Source of the DNA: Uloborus plumipes
Taxonomy: Eukaryota > Arthropoda > Arachnida > Araneae > Uloboridae
NCBI GenBank assembly: GCA_038373865.1
Contig: JAXGGA010002835.1
Location: 49,616 to 113,615 of the forward strand
Reading direction: 5' to 3'
Length of the DNA: 64,000 bases
Below are positions 41,166 to 52,785 of this stretch, piece after piece. How positions within the stretch are numbered: position 1 is the stretch's first letter; each line of letters starts with the position of its first letter. Made by a program: the position numbers and the translations under genes. Under the pieces are notes generated by a model. That model ran no database searches. It was given only the letters and a program-made list of their open reading frames with translations, and was not told where the DNA came from.

Positions 41166-42181
41166 AACATTAGCGTCTACGGGGAATTTAAGTTGAATGT
41201 TGATTCTGAACTTAAAGTCGGATTTCCTTCAAACTAACTTTGTAAGAAAATGGTTTTGATAAATAGTGTTTGTAAAGTACTTTTCTGAGTAATCTTCTGT
41301 GAGGACTTCGATTCCGACTCCGACTCCGCAAACGTGGCGGAAATGCAGGCTCAGAAAAAAAAATGACTGACTGTGCAGACGATTTTTTGTTTATTTATTC
41401 ATTTGTATTATTTTATTTATTATTATTAATATTATTTTTTTTTGGCAGACGATTTTTTTTTGTAACAAAAATTTTTCATTCACGAGAACATTTTATTCTT
41501 TATTTATATTTAACAACTGACAACCGATTAAAAGTGAAATTCGAAACATTTTATTAACGGACGAGTTTTTTTTTTTCTTTTTTTTTTCTTTCTTTGATAA
41601 AATACGTTTTGATGCTCTTTGTACTTTTATTTATTTATTTATTTATTTTATTATTATTATTATTTTTTTTTTTTTTTGAAAACAATGGAGGATTTTTTCT
41701 ACGGAGGAACTGTAACAGTTGCACTCTTTAAAAGGTGCGACAAAGCTTTATTTATTCGTTAATTACTTTTTACGTGTCTATTTCATCTGATGAGAGGGGT
41801 ATAGTTTGCTTTTCGAAATCAGCTCTATGTGCTAAAAAGGTATGTTTGACATAATTTTCAATTTCAGATAATTAAGAGAACAATGATCAGATGCGAGAAT
41901 GCCGATGTCGATGTACGGGAAAGTAGGCTCGTTTAGTTCTTGACAGAACTTCTTGTTGTTCTATGTTTTTGTTAAGACTTTCACTTACAGTCCCATTAAA
42001 ACGAAAAACACAAGAAAAGATATACTTGTATTAACCTAAACATTTAATAGCTCACAGCTTTTAGCTGTTATGTTCTGTCTTTAAAAGGAGTGATTGTATA
42101 AGTTACGAACATAGGATATTATCGCAAAAGGTTATAGTTCTTACCGCTATATTTGTCATCACAAAACGTGAATATGTAGTA
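41166..42181. other. Intergenic, T-rich and simple repeats
   Basis: A possible tail of the compound repeat (GATTCCGACTCCGACTCCG near 41310) is followed by T-rich DNA with ATT and TTTA runs (41395-41440, 41620-41675). Confidence 0.5.
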
Positions 42182-42345
42182 CTTTTACAAATTTGTGCTT
42201 TACATACTTTGTTTTCAATTGACCGCTTATTTTTAAAGCGAAATCGCATCATTTTACAGCACGAATCTTTTGTATTTTTACAAAGTTGTGCTTTTACTAC
42301 TTCGTCATCAAATCATCGTTTATTTTTAAATTCCAATTCGCTTCA
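42182..42345 (+). repeat. Two-unit ~95-bp diverged tandem duplication
   Basis: TTTTACAAATTTGTGCTTTA (42182) and TTTTACAAAGTTGTGCTTTT (42277) each lead to a CGCTTATTTTTAAA / CGTTTATTTTTAAA block. Confidence 0.6.
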
Positions 42346-42919
42346 TAAACACATTAGCTTAAAAATGCAAAATTTAGCTTACTTAAGAACATAACCTGAA
42401 GATGTGTACGATCTGCAAAAATGCGTTACTTTGCACTTTCCTTTATTTAAAGTGTAACAAAAGATTGTGCAATTTCGTTAATGTTCATAGTTTTCAAACT
42501 TCAGCACGAGAAATATATTCTGAGGTAATTACGTATGGAGATAGTCGTGACCGAGTGAGCTTAATGTTAAAGACTCGTGGTTTCTCTTTGTTTTCTGAAA
42601 ATTCCGTTAGAAAGCCTCGTAAAGAGTAACAGTTTCTTCGTAACTGTTGCTTTCTTCATAAAAGTTTCCGAAGTGCGTTTACAGAAGTCTTTCGGGAAAG
42701 TTAGAAGGCCCAAAAATTGCTCTTTTGACAAAAATGCAACTTTGAGCAATGTTTGTTGTATGAATTTTTGATGAGTTAGACGTCAGGTGCGTACTAAACT
42801 TAAAGTTACTGAACAGGATTAAAGAAATCCCATGCTTGGAGTTTGTACTTGAAACGTATACCTAATACTGGAAAAACAGTCTCGTTAACTTTTTTAATAC
42901 GCTTTTATTAGTTTCACAT
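42346..42919. other. Intergenic, nothing recognised
   Basis: Several 60-75-codon frames overlap on both strands here (42402-42771). None resembles a known family, and codon use is not distinctive. Confidence 0.4.
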
Positions 42920-43190
42920 GTGGGTTTGTATTTATGTAACTTTGAACAAAAGATAAAACTCACGTTCTTTACAAATATAAAAATAATAAATTTAATGCTG
43001 TTATTAAAACTAAAATCTAAACTATATTACATGTTGATTCATTATAAGTGTTTTAGCTGTTTGTGTGTATGTAACTCTGAATAGAAGCTAAAATTCTCGT
43101 TTTTTGCAAATATAAAAGTAATGTATTTAATATTATTATTAATACTAAAGGCTAAACTATATTATATGCTGATGAATTATAAGTGCATCT
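42920..43190 (+). repeat. Two-unit ~135-bp tandem duplication
   Basis: TTTGTATTTATGTAACTTTG (42925) and TTTGTGTGTATGTAACTCTG (43060) start parallel blocks, each ending in CTAAACTATATTAYATG...ATTATAAGTG. Confidence 0.8.
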
Positions 43191-43404
43191 AAAAGCGTAT
43201 TTTTAGCTTTTTTAACTAATTTAAAGATTATTTGGTTTTATTTTGAAAGTGTAACTATTAATGAATATAACAAACCAACAATTAAGTGTGTAAATAAATT
43301 AAAACTAGTTAATAGATAAATTTTTAAGTGCCTTTCTTTCTACTAGGCAGAGACATCAAGACAATCCAAGCACCCTTATCCATCACACATTATGAAGTTG
43401 TCTA

Positions 43405-43790
43405 CAATGCAAAAAATAAGTTGTTGTTTTTACAGTTTAATTCTCAAAGCAGAGGTTTTAGTTTAGAACTGTAAAAGCGCAGTAATAAACTGTCAAACTA
43501 GCAATTTTACAGTTATTACTGTAAAATTAGCAATGTTGCAGTTTATTACCATAAAATTAGCTGTATTATGCTGTAAAAACAACAGTGTAATACTGTCAGC
43601 ACAGCATCCAGTTTAAAACTGTAAATGCACAGTAAAAAACTGTAAGACTGTAATTTTACAGTTTATTACTGTAAACTAGCAATTTTACAGTTTACTATTG
43701 TAAAAGTAGCAGTTTTACAGTTTAGTACCGTAAAATTACAGTGAAATTAGCTGCATTATACTGTAACAACAACATTCATGTTTTACAGTG
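43405..43790 (+). mobile_element. ACAGT-family MITE, longest copy 5
   Basis: 386 bp from CAATGCAAAAAATAAGTTGT to TTCATGTTTTACAGTG. Left flank TA, right flank CA. It carries extra copies of the internal TTTTACAGTTTAnTAnnGTAAAA palindrome relative to copies 3 and 7, so the palindromic core varies in copy number. Confidence 0.88.
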
Positions 43791-43823
43791 CAGCCTAAAG
43801 AACTCTCATAAGAACATTACGTT

Positions 43824-44000
43824 CAGGGACGTCATTTCAAATTTTTCCAGGGGGGGGGGGGGAAGGGTCCAAGCACAATGCAATTTTATCGGAAAACATA
43901 AAAAACCAGACCCACTTATATGTAAATACATTGATTTCTCAAAACCAGGGGATTTTGAGAAATGACTAAAAATGACGGGCCCCTCTAAATGACGGGCCTG
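43824..44000. mobile_element. hAT-type MITE with perfect 8-bp target duplication
   Basis: 177 bp, starting CAGGGACGTCATTTCAAATT and ending AAATGACGGGCCTG. The inverted ends are CAGGGACGTCATTT and CAGGCCCGTCATTT. ATTACGTT is duplicated exactly at 43816-43823 and 44001-44008. CAGGG ends with an 8-bp duplication are diagnostic of hAT. There is no coding capacity. The exact duplication suggests a younger insertion than the copy at 32.5 kb. Confidence 0.93.
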
Positions 44001-44008
44001 ATTACGTT

Positions 44009-44949
44009 TATTAAACTGTAAAAGCTATTTAACTTAAAATTCTGATGTGTTATATGCGGATGCTCAAATTCTAGCTAAATCAGCATAATTGAAACAGCAT
44101 TTGATAAAGTAGCACCGAAATTTTTCTCCTATGGCCAAAAGGAAGTTCTTAAGCGCTCCAACACATTCAAAGATGATAATAACTTACGCCAAAGTAAGAA
44201 AAATAAGTAATAATAACTTGAAACTCACGGTTTTGCATTAAATTTTGTTAACAATAAATTATTTTTATTTCGATGCGTAAAAATGCACTTAATCTTTCTT
44301 TTCACTGACAAAATACTTTTGGTGAACAGAACGCTCATTGCATGAGCCTAAACAATTTGCTTTCAAGCATTTTTTTTTCTTTCGCAAAATATACCCCCAA
44401 ACGCCAATACAAGTAAAAATTCAAAATATTCAAACCTTCTTTGTTCGTTGTTTGTTTACTTCGACCATTTACGAGCCACGTTTTAGGGCTTTAAAATCCT
44501 TTCAAGAAATCACGAAAGCTGAAAAATCCTCTTTGCGGGAAGTATATGTAGATGCTCCACCTAAAAATGCCAAATGCATAGCTAGTGGAAAATGAGATGT
44601 AGTTTCTCTCTTTTCCTAAGTCGTGCAATCTGCAAATATCTGTACATGTCTCTCTTTTATAAAAATTGTACTGAAAAGGTCTTCAAACCCTCAGCTAAAC
44701 TCATAAACTTTTACATGGCCGTTAAAGGTGTTATGATGGCAGCTCAAGTACTTACATTCCATTTATTTATGTATTTATTTATTTTGCAGTACAGAAACTT
44801 TTTTTCGATTCTTATACGAAAATGACTTTCAGAAAATACTTAATCAAAGCTTTTTTAGTCTAGTGCTTAGTGGCATTTATGTATCTGCTAAAAATAGCAA
44901 CTGCACTTATTTTGATATTATCAATTATTAATCCTGACGAGATAAATTG
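44009..44949. other. Intergenic, nothing recognised
   Basis: Two adjacent frames of 85 and 77 codons (44338-44595, 44592-44825) overlap by 4 bp on the plus strand. They resemble no family and are rich in F and K, so I do not call them. Confidence 0.4.
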
Positions 44950-44955
44950 TTGTTG

Positions 44956-44990
<35 letters not shown>

Positions 44991-45021
44991 TTTTAGTAGT
45001 AATAGTAGTAATAGTATTTTT

Positions 45022-45052
<31 letters not shown>

Positions 45053-45055
45053 TTT

Positions 45056-45139
<84 letters not shown>

Positions 45140-45146
45140 TAGTAAA

Positions 45147-45195
<49 letters not shown>

Positions 45196-45198
45196 TTT

Positions 45199-45247
<49 letters not shown>

Positions 45248-45250
45248 TTT

Positions 45251-45281
<31 letters not shown>

Positions 45282-45284
45282 TTT

Positions 45285-45336
<52 letters not shown>

Positions 45337-45339
45337 TTT

Positions 45340-45376
<37 letters not shown>

Positions 45377-45389
45377 TTTTAGTAGTAGT

Positions 45390-45444
<55 letters not shown>

Positions 45445-45500
45445 TTTTAGTAGTAGTAGTAGTAGTTTTTAGTAGTAGTAGTAGTAGTAGTAGTAGTTTT

Positions 45501-45546
<46 letters not shown>

Positions 45547-45549
45547 TTT

Positions 45550-45580
<31 letters not shown>

Positions 45581-45602
45581 TTTTAGTAGTAGTGGTAGTA
45601 GT

Positions 45603-45676
<74 letters not shown>

Positions 45677-45719
45677 AGTAGTAGTAGTAGTAGTAAGTAG
45701 TAGTAGTAGTAGTAGTAGT

Positions 45720-45787
<68 letters not shown>

Positions 45788-45888
45788 TAGTAGTAGTAGC
45801 AGTAGTAGTAGTAGTGTAGTAGTAGTAGCAGTAGTAGTAGTAGTGTAGTAGTAGTAGCAGTAGTAGTAGTAGTTATAATAGTAGTAAT
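44956..45888 (+). repeat. (TAG)n microsatellite, ~930 bp, with TTTT and GTAA interruptions
   Basis: A TAG array broken at irregular intervals by the same interruption, GTAGTTTTTAGTAG (more than a dozen times between 44985 and 45590), then by an AAGT run (45720-45750). It ends with three copies of a GTGTAGTAGTAGCAGTAG block (45785-45870). Recurrence of identical interruptions shows expansion of multi-unit blocks, not only slippage of single units. Confidence 0.97.
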
Positions 45889-45896
45889 ATGTTTAA

Positions 45897-46280
45897 GCGC
45901 GATTCACATAGCGAGCGAAACGCGCTCGCGAAGCGAACTTTTCCCCTCGAAACAGGTTTTCGGAATGCGTTCCCATGACAACGTGGCGAATATTCGCCTG
46001 TCGCGAGCGATCTAGCATGCTAGATATTTTCGCGTGCGAAAGGCGAACGAAATTTGGCAACGAGAGCGACAGCCAGTTAGAGGGAAGGCGCCATCTTTGC
46101 TCTGTTTTGACCGCGTGGACATTCGATTTCATTGGCTCTCGCGAGTTGGGCGCGCTTTATCCTTAGTGGGTGAATACCATCACGTGACTTTCGCCCGCAT
46201 CTAGTATGAATGATCGGAATTTTTGACCAGCGAGCGAAAAACGCTTCGTTCGTTCGCGTCGCTCGCAATCTGAATCGGCC
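45897..46280. mobile_element. CpG-rich MITE with long inverted termini
   Basis: 384 bp, far richer in G+C and CpG than anything nearby. The left end is GCGCGATTCACATAGCGAGC; the right end read in reverse is GGCCGATTCAGATTGCGAGC. TTTAA flanks both ends (45892-45896 and 46281-46285). Further CGAGCGA/TCGCTCG motifs recur inside. The superfamily is not certain. Open frames on both strands reflect the GC content and show no family match. Confidence 0.8.
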
Positions 46281-46285
46281 TTTAA

Positions 46286-46969
46286 AGGCACGTGACGAAA
46301 TTATAGTTTGACACGTTGATGCTGTCTCAAAGTTTCTGAATTAAACAGTAATGTATTTTTAGATGAATTACAACTAAAACAGCAACATTGCTATAAAATC
46401 AAACTTTGTCTTTTACAGATTATTAGGTAATACGAAAAGAAAATACCTCAACCCAACTGAAAATGAATGGCAACATGTTTCGGCGTAAAATTTGATTCGC
46501 AAAGCGCATCAATATAACCAAGCATTGTCATATGTTTATCACAAAGCTTAGTATTTATCTCTTTACACTTTCCATTTAAATTAATATCTCTTTTACAAAT
46601 CATTTACTTCCATTACAGGAAATTTTGAGACCAAGTTCTATTTGGAATGGAAGTATTTTGCTCGGCAAATAAAGTTTTAGTAAAATTAGAATTATAAAGA
46701 TTTGATGATTTTACAAATTCAGATTTTGGTATCCCTTTAAAGCAAAAGAAAACAGTTGCGATGCAAATCACGTTGATCTATTTCTTCAATACAGTTTTGT
46801 GTATTTGAATATTTTAAAGCGTCATGAATCTTTAAACATCAAAATTTCCTTAATGACCTCAGTCTAGTACGTTTATCCGTCGAGTTTATACATATTAGTT
46901 CTACATTCGATGATTCTAAGATGATTGGATTTGAGATTTAGAATATGTATAGACATATATATAATAAAA
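46286..46969. other. Intergenic, nothing recognised
   Basis: AT-rich sequence between two MITEs. Confidence 0.5.
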
Positions 46970-46971
46970 TA

Positions 46972-47147
46972 CAGTTGAATTTTGGTTACTCAATGTCCCA
47001 AGAGACCAGCTAAAAGTTTCGAGTCATCATTAGTTTGAGCTATATGATGATCAAGCAAGTACCTTCTCAAGAGTTTGACACTCAGTGGAAGCTTTGATCT
47101 AAAGGAATATTCTAGTGATAAAGCTTCGAGTCATCGAGACTCGGCTG
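46972..47147. mobile_element. Small Tigger-type MITE
   Basis: 176 bp flanked by TA (46970-46971, 47148-47149). The left end is CAGTTGAATTTTGGTTACTC; the right end in reverse is CAGCCGAGTCTCGATGACTC. The left end is nearly the same as that of the element at 14371, so the two probably share a transposase source. Confidence 0.8.
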
Positions 47148-47149
47148 TA

Positions 47150-47984
47150 GACAATCGCCTGTTGGTGCTGCAAAATAAAGCATGTTTAATTTGGTTTTAC
47201 GATAAAAATAATAAATAAATAAATACATAAATAAATAATAACAATATTAAACAAATGTGTTTGTATATATTCAAATCATGTTCCCAAACATAATTTTCTT
47301 AATCTTGAGACTAATAATTTTAATTTTAAAAAATAATTTTAGCTCATCATAACAAAATGATAAGTACGTTGTAGACGAGAAAGGAATGTTGCATTCAAGT
47401 CTTCATGGTTTCAACCTGCATCTTGAGTAAGTTTTTAATACTATTGGTACATTAAAAATATTAAAAATATAATAGATTTTTCCCAGTTATTGTTTCGGGG
47501 TTTAACTTCTTTACACCATTTTTCTGTGAAAATCAAGTTTGTTTGCAAAAACGTTTAATAAACTGATGATTGTTACATGAATACAGACTTCTCATAGTTG
47601 CAAAAAAATGTATTTCACTACCAGTTTCAAAATATACTCTTCGTCTTTATTAAGTATTTCACGTTCGTTGTATTCACGGTTCATCCAGGATAAATGCAGC
47701 GTCTGCACACAAGCTTTGCTAGAGTTGCAGTGTGCTATTCGCTTATAACTCTGCCTCACCACAGTTGCTAAAATGCTTTGGCAGCTGTCCTGGTAAAACA
47801 ATACGGTTGTTGTTGCTATTGGTACTACTCAGATATCCAAGCCCGAGTAGATGCATCTATAAGGATTTAAGGCAGAATTGTTACGGCTTCTGTTTTCACT
47901 AACACCATTAAGGTGAAGTCTGGTTTAGCTCAGCAAAGATGCCATGAGACCCGTTTATAAGGCAGACAGACATTCATACAGAGA
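47150..47984. other. Intergenic with an AAAT simple tract
   Basis: AATA-rich tract at 47205-47255. Otherwise nothing recognised. Confidence 0.5.
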
Positions 47985-48110
47985 AAGAACAAGGACAAAA
48001 GAGAGAAAAAGTACATAAATGCCAGAGACGGGAATCGAACCCAGGACTAGCCAGAATTCTCTGACCACTAAAACAGGACGGTGCCAAGCTCTTAAAAAAA
48101 GAGCATCTAA
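47985..48110 (-). repeat. tRNA-derived SINE head, minus strand
   Basis: Read on the minus strand: GGCACCGTCCTGTTTTAGTG, then GTCAGAG (A-box region), an arm with AGAATTCT, then GGGTTCGATTCCCG (an excellent B box, 48029-48042). It differs from the 27-kb SINE family in the body sequence, so this is a second SINE family. No target duplication identified. Confidence 0.65.
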
Positions 48111-49343
48111 GTGTTCCAAGAAGGCTCGAGATTTTTGTCAAAAACCTGACCCGCTTTTATTGGGAAGGTTTCTGAATACTTCAGGGAGTTTTTAGGTGAA
48201 GATTACTCACTTTTAGCTGTACACTTCCTAGTTTATGGAAAGAACTTAGGTGTATTAGGCTGCTAATTATTTTACAGAAAGGTTCCTAAATCTTTTTTGC
48301 AAAGTAAACCTTTGTTTCGCCTTCGTTGTAATATACAAAACGCTTCGTTTAAATGGGCAAGAAGATGTTTTTAAATTCATAAGGGAATTAAAGCTTTCAT
48401 TTTTAACTTTAAAGAATAATTGATAGCTCGTTATGAGAAAAACATCCGAGTTGCTGTATTTTTAGATGATATTTCTTCGTTAAACATAGTAAACACCACG
48501 CTTGGGAAAACACGTACTGCGTTTACTTCAAGGCATTTTTTTGAAAAATTAAATTGCTATGTTAAAATCTCCATATGTACTATGTTTTATACGTGTAGAA
48601 AAGTTTTTTGAAATGCCTTTAAAGTCTAAAAAGTGATAAAAACAAATATGCATTTAAAAACTCTCGAACATTTTTTTCTAATTATTTTTCATTATAGTTA
48701 TTTAAAAAGTATGTTTTATTTAAAAGTAGTCAAGTTGTATTCACGTCAGTTATTTTTGTTACAGTTAAGTAACAAATATGTCTTGAGTCAGTTGAGGCCC
48801 AGCAGGATTTCAAAGCTAAGAAGAACAAAAAAAAAAAAAAAAACACTTGAAAATTGCTTATGCACGCACTATGTTGCAGGTAGTTTTCCAAACACTGATC
48901 ATTAAAAGAGCAAAGTCAATACTGATCTAAAAGTTTAAAACATGACAGAGAAAATTATTAAAAAAACCCGCTTGAAGATCATATAAAATATACTGATACA
49001 TTTTTAGAGGAGATTGAGTTTTCTTACTTTTTTTTGATTTATAGAATCAGTTAGATTGACGACTTTCAAACATTTGAGCTTAATTTTTGCGTAATTTATA
49101 TATTAGTATATTTAAAATAAAAGGCATATTTAAGGAACAGTTGTTCAAATTTTAAAGACTTTATAGTGTATAATCTAAAATATATAAAAATTAGTAATAT
49201 ATAATTTTTAGTGGTATATAATTATTAGTATATGTATAATTTTATTTTATTATTTTTTAAAGTTCAGCTCAATTTACAGAAAAAATAATTGAAACAAGAA
49301 ATAATTAAACGTTTCAGAAAAAAGAACAACAATGTCATAACCA
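48111..49343. other. Intergenic, nothing recognised
   Basis: AT-rich with an A-run at 48828-48843. The 90-codon frame at 48633-48905 crosses that A-run and has no family resemblance. Confidence 0.45.
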
Positions 49344-49692
49344 CACTGCAAAAAATGAATTGTTGTTTTTACAGTATAATTCTGGCAGCTGAGGCTCCAA
49401 TTTAAAACTGTAAAATACACAGTAATAAACTGTAAAACTAGCAATTTTACAGTTTCTTACAGTAATGTTAGAAATTTTAGTTTTTTGTCGTAAAATTTAG
49501 CTGTATTATACTGTAAAAACAACAGTATAATATTGACAGCAGAGGTTTCAGTTTAAAACTGTGAAATACACGGTAATAAACTGAAAATTAGAAATTTTGC
49601 AGTTTATTACTGTAAAATTAGCAATTCTTACAGTTTATTACCATAAAATTAGCTGTGTTATACTGTAAAAACAACGTTCATTTTTTACAGTG
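49344..49692 (+). mobile_element. ACAGT-family MITE, complete copy 6
   Basis: 349 bp, CACTGCAAAAAATGAATTGT to TTCATTTTTTACAGTG. Almost the same length and block order as the copy at 23959, with two GGCAGC/GACAGC...GAGG blocks. Confidence 0.9.
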
Positions 49693-50495
49693 TCCAAACC
49701 AGCTGTTAGGCACGAAAATTGACCCATAAAATCCTATGTAAGCAGAAATATTTCGAAATGTGAATGACAGGAGCAGTCTGCATTTGAAAATTCAGAAGTC
49801 CTAATATATATTCCACTCGATTCCCAAATAATGTTATACTGACGTGAGCAATTTGTTCTGACAGGTTGAAGAAATAGAATTCACCTAGGATTTGACCAGT
49901 TTTAAAGATTTTAAACATAGCATATAAATAATATATCTGACGTTTTTTAGGAATATTTCACTTTATTGTGAGAAAAGGCTACATATTTTACGATTTTTTT
50001 TCCTTCTGCTAGAGTATTATGCACATAGTTTTAAACTTATTGGGAAATTTCTTTCTGAAACGAAGTCTCACGATTGTAATAAACATTCTACATTTACTGA
50101 AAACTAAATAAGTACTTCTCATTTTTTTTCTTTACATTTTGTTTTTAATGTACAGCCCAAGCGAGGAATCAGCTCGTGTGATTAACTTAATAAACTGCTG
50201 CAATAACCAATACAAATACTCGCGTCTATTCATGAAGTAATTAGTTTTATCTGAACATGAACCAAAAATTTAAAAAGGTATAAACTAACCCTTAATTTAA
50301 ATTATAATTTTCAAAACACGGACGATGACTCAGTTGCATTTGCAAAATGTTAATTTGTCGAAACCGAAATTAAGTTGTATTTTTATTGATGTATAAATTA
50401 AATCATGTGTTGAATTTGTTTTATTTGTCACATTATATGACAATAGTTTTGTTGTTCATTGCACCTGTGGAGTTCTCAGAGAGCACATAGCCCAA
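49693..50495. other. Intergenic, nothing recognised
   Basis: AT-rich. No element ends or coding signal. Confidence 0.5.
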
Positions 50496-50640
50496 CTTTG
50501 CCCCCCCCCCCCCAGTCACGAGGACTTTTGTATCAGTGGCCAAAGCACTCGGTTTGCATCACTTAGGTTCCTGGTTCTATCCTCGACTGGGAACACGTCA
50601 TTCGTACATCACACGCCGTTTCAATGAAAGCTCTTTTCAT
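50496..50640 (+). repeat. tRNA-derived SINE fragment, plus strand
   Basis: Preceded by a run of 13 C. ATCAGTGGCCAAAGCACTCG resembles an A-box arm; GGTTCTATCCTCGACTGGG is a degraded B box and T arm. The following GCCGTTTCAATGAAAGCTC is probably SINE body. No tail found. Confidence 0.5.
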
Positions 50641-52081
50641 TGCATAATTTAAATTTGTTCAAAACACGAAACAAAACTAACGTATGTGCTGCATAACTAT
50701 TTTATATCATATCTACATCTTTTTTTCTTGTAAAAAAAATCTTATAAATGTTTTTTACCTACCGTATGAAATTTTTTCACTAAAAAATATAACTATGCAT
50801 CGCCGAAAGAAAAAAAAAAAACCCTCACACATTCAAATTCAATGTTACGTGCCTAAAACTCCCGTTTTTTCCTCACAGAAACGTCTGCAGATGTAACGAT
50901 TGCAATTACCGGAATGCACTGTAATCGAGGACGTCATGTACCAGTTATTTTATCTGCACGCGATATTCGAGCAGATTCCATCCCATTTACGTGAATTATT
51001 TCTTTCTTTCGCTTTTTTACGCCCTGCAATGCAATCTTGTTTCTTGGTATAACTATCTTTCTATACAACGCGTTTGTAGATTTACTTGATTTTTTTCTCT
51101 TTTTCTTTTCACTTAACAAATAACTTGCGTCATTTTACTTTTATTTTTATGGCCTAAAATTATATTGCTTCTTTCAAAAATTGTCACTGCATGTTCTGTT
51201 TATGTATTAAAAAGCTCATGCTTAGTAAAAGATTTAATGCAAATATTTAAAAGGAAAAAAAAAAAACTCGAAATTTAACGTAGATTTATCACGTATAATT
51301 TCAAATCGGGGAAGTTAACAACTTCATTTAAGTGGTTCTTAAATATTTTAAACATTGAAGCTTGAATGAGTCAAGTGTTATCTAATAAACTAAAATTCTA
51401 GCCATCAAAATTGTTTTAGTTCAGTAAACACTTTTAGATCAACCTGCCCTTATTGCTGCACACATCAGCATGCAATAAAATTGGAATTATTTTATTTATT
51501 GCAACATATTTATGTAACAATGCGAACAATTGTAAAACATCCTTGCAATCACTGTTAGATTTGATAACTTAACCCATGTAGTTCGAACTGTTTTTACTTT
51601 GCAGTTGCCCGAAGCAATAATGGTAATGCAAATTAATGTATCAGACGATTTGGCAGGCTTTAGATTTGCAAATTATTGTATTATTAATTTGTCTTAAAAA
51701 CATAAGTGTCTTACAGCGAGGAAAATGAATGAAAACACTAAAGTAATCAAGTACTAGAGCGAGCAAGTTATCTGCTAAATGTCGCTGTTTTGTCGACACT
51801 GTAGCTCATCTTTACTGTACACTTTAAAACAATTTTTAACCTTGTTTTTGTTCGTCAGAACAATTTTTTGAAATAGCTTTTAAATCACTTCTAAGAACAA
51901 TTTTGCACTTTTTGACCCCCTTCCGAAATATTTCGAGAAACAGATACAACAGCGCTTTTTGAACACTAACTCTGAAAATTTGTGGAAAATAATTCAGTAA
52001 ACTCTCCAGGACATTTTTATATCACTTGAAGAGCATTAATATTCTTCCAGACTACACGTTATGAATCTGTACTAGAAGCTT
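50641..52081. other. Intergenic, nothing recognised
   Basis: AT-rich, with no frame above 70 codons and no recognised repeat. Confidence 0.5.
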
Positions 52082-52085
52082 TTAA

Positions 52086-52781
52086 GGGGTTACAGTACCT
52101 TTCTAACAATTTTCTGAAATTTACGTGAAAAATGTAATTCTTTGAAATATTTGTTTCTGCACTTATTTAAAAATCAATAATTTATTTTCAAACATTTAAA
52201 ATTTTGCCCACTTTTTTCGAAAATTTGCAAAAATTAGGAAAATTTCAATTTTACAAAACCCCTAAGGCTTTTTTGTTTTTGCACAAATTTTAAAATTTCT
52301 TTTTGATAAATGATCACAAGAATTACCTCGATAAATCTGTGTATTCATTTTTTTATATATTGAATTGAAAATATTTTGTGACCTTTGAAATTCTTAGAAA
52401 ATTTTGTTTTTCAAACTTTTAAAAGCTCTAAAAATTTTAGTAATTTATGAAGTGCTTATTCAATGCACAGTTTTGTTAAATATGTAATCTTGAGTGCAAA
52501 AAATATTGCTTTAAAGTTGTATCTTTAACAGAAAAATTTCCTTAGCATTTCCAGTAACATAGAAACACTAAAAACTGATCATCGAGAAAAAGCACTTTAA
52601 AGTTCCGCTTTTCCATTGGAACACATAGCATGCATGCTCTAAAGTCACTCATAACTTTTTTAATGATTTTGCTAGAGCAATGCTATTTTTTCTAAGTGTT
52701 CCAAATAACTTTTACTTTTGAAATAAGCAATATTTTTTTTTTTTTTTGGTCTTTTGGTCATTTTCGAGGTACTGTGACCCC
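52086..52781. mobile_element. TTAA-flanked inverted-repeat element
   Basis: 696 bp between TTAA at 52082-52085 and 52782-52785. The termini are GGGGTTACAGTACC and GGTACTGTGACCCC (13 of 14 positions inverted-matching). The interior is AT-rich with no coding sequence. TTAA duplication suggests piggyBac-type mobilisation, though GGGG ends are less usual than CCC ends. Confidence 0.82.
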
Positions 52782-52785
52782 TTAA

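Noticed and set aside
40200..41170. Minus-strand frames with repeated 49-residue segments that look like a repeat protein
   Set aside because: They are explained by the 147-bp satellite period being divisible by three. Frames break where a unit is 146 or 148 bp, and there is no other coding evidence.
44338..44825. Two plus-strand frames of 85 and 77 codons overlapping by 4 bp
   Set aside because: No family resemblance, AT-biased composition, and no conservation test possible. Length is within chance for this much sequence.
45893..46268. Arg/Ser-rich frames on both strands in the CpG-rich block
   Set aside because: GC-rich DNA has few stops. The block is explained as a MITE with inverted ends.
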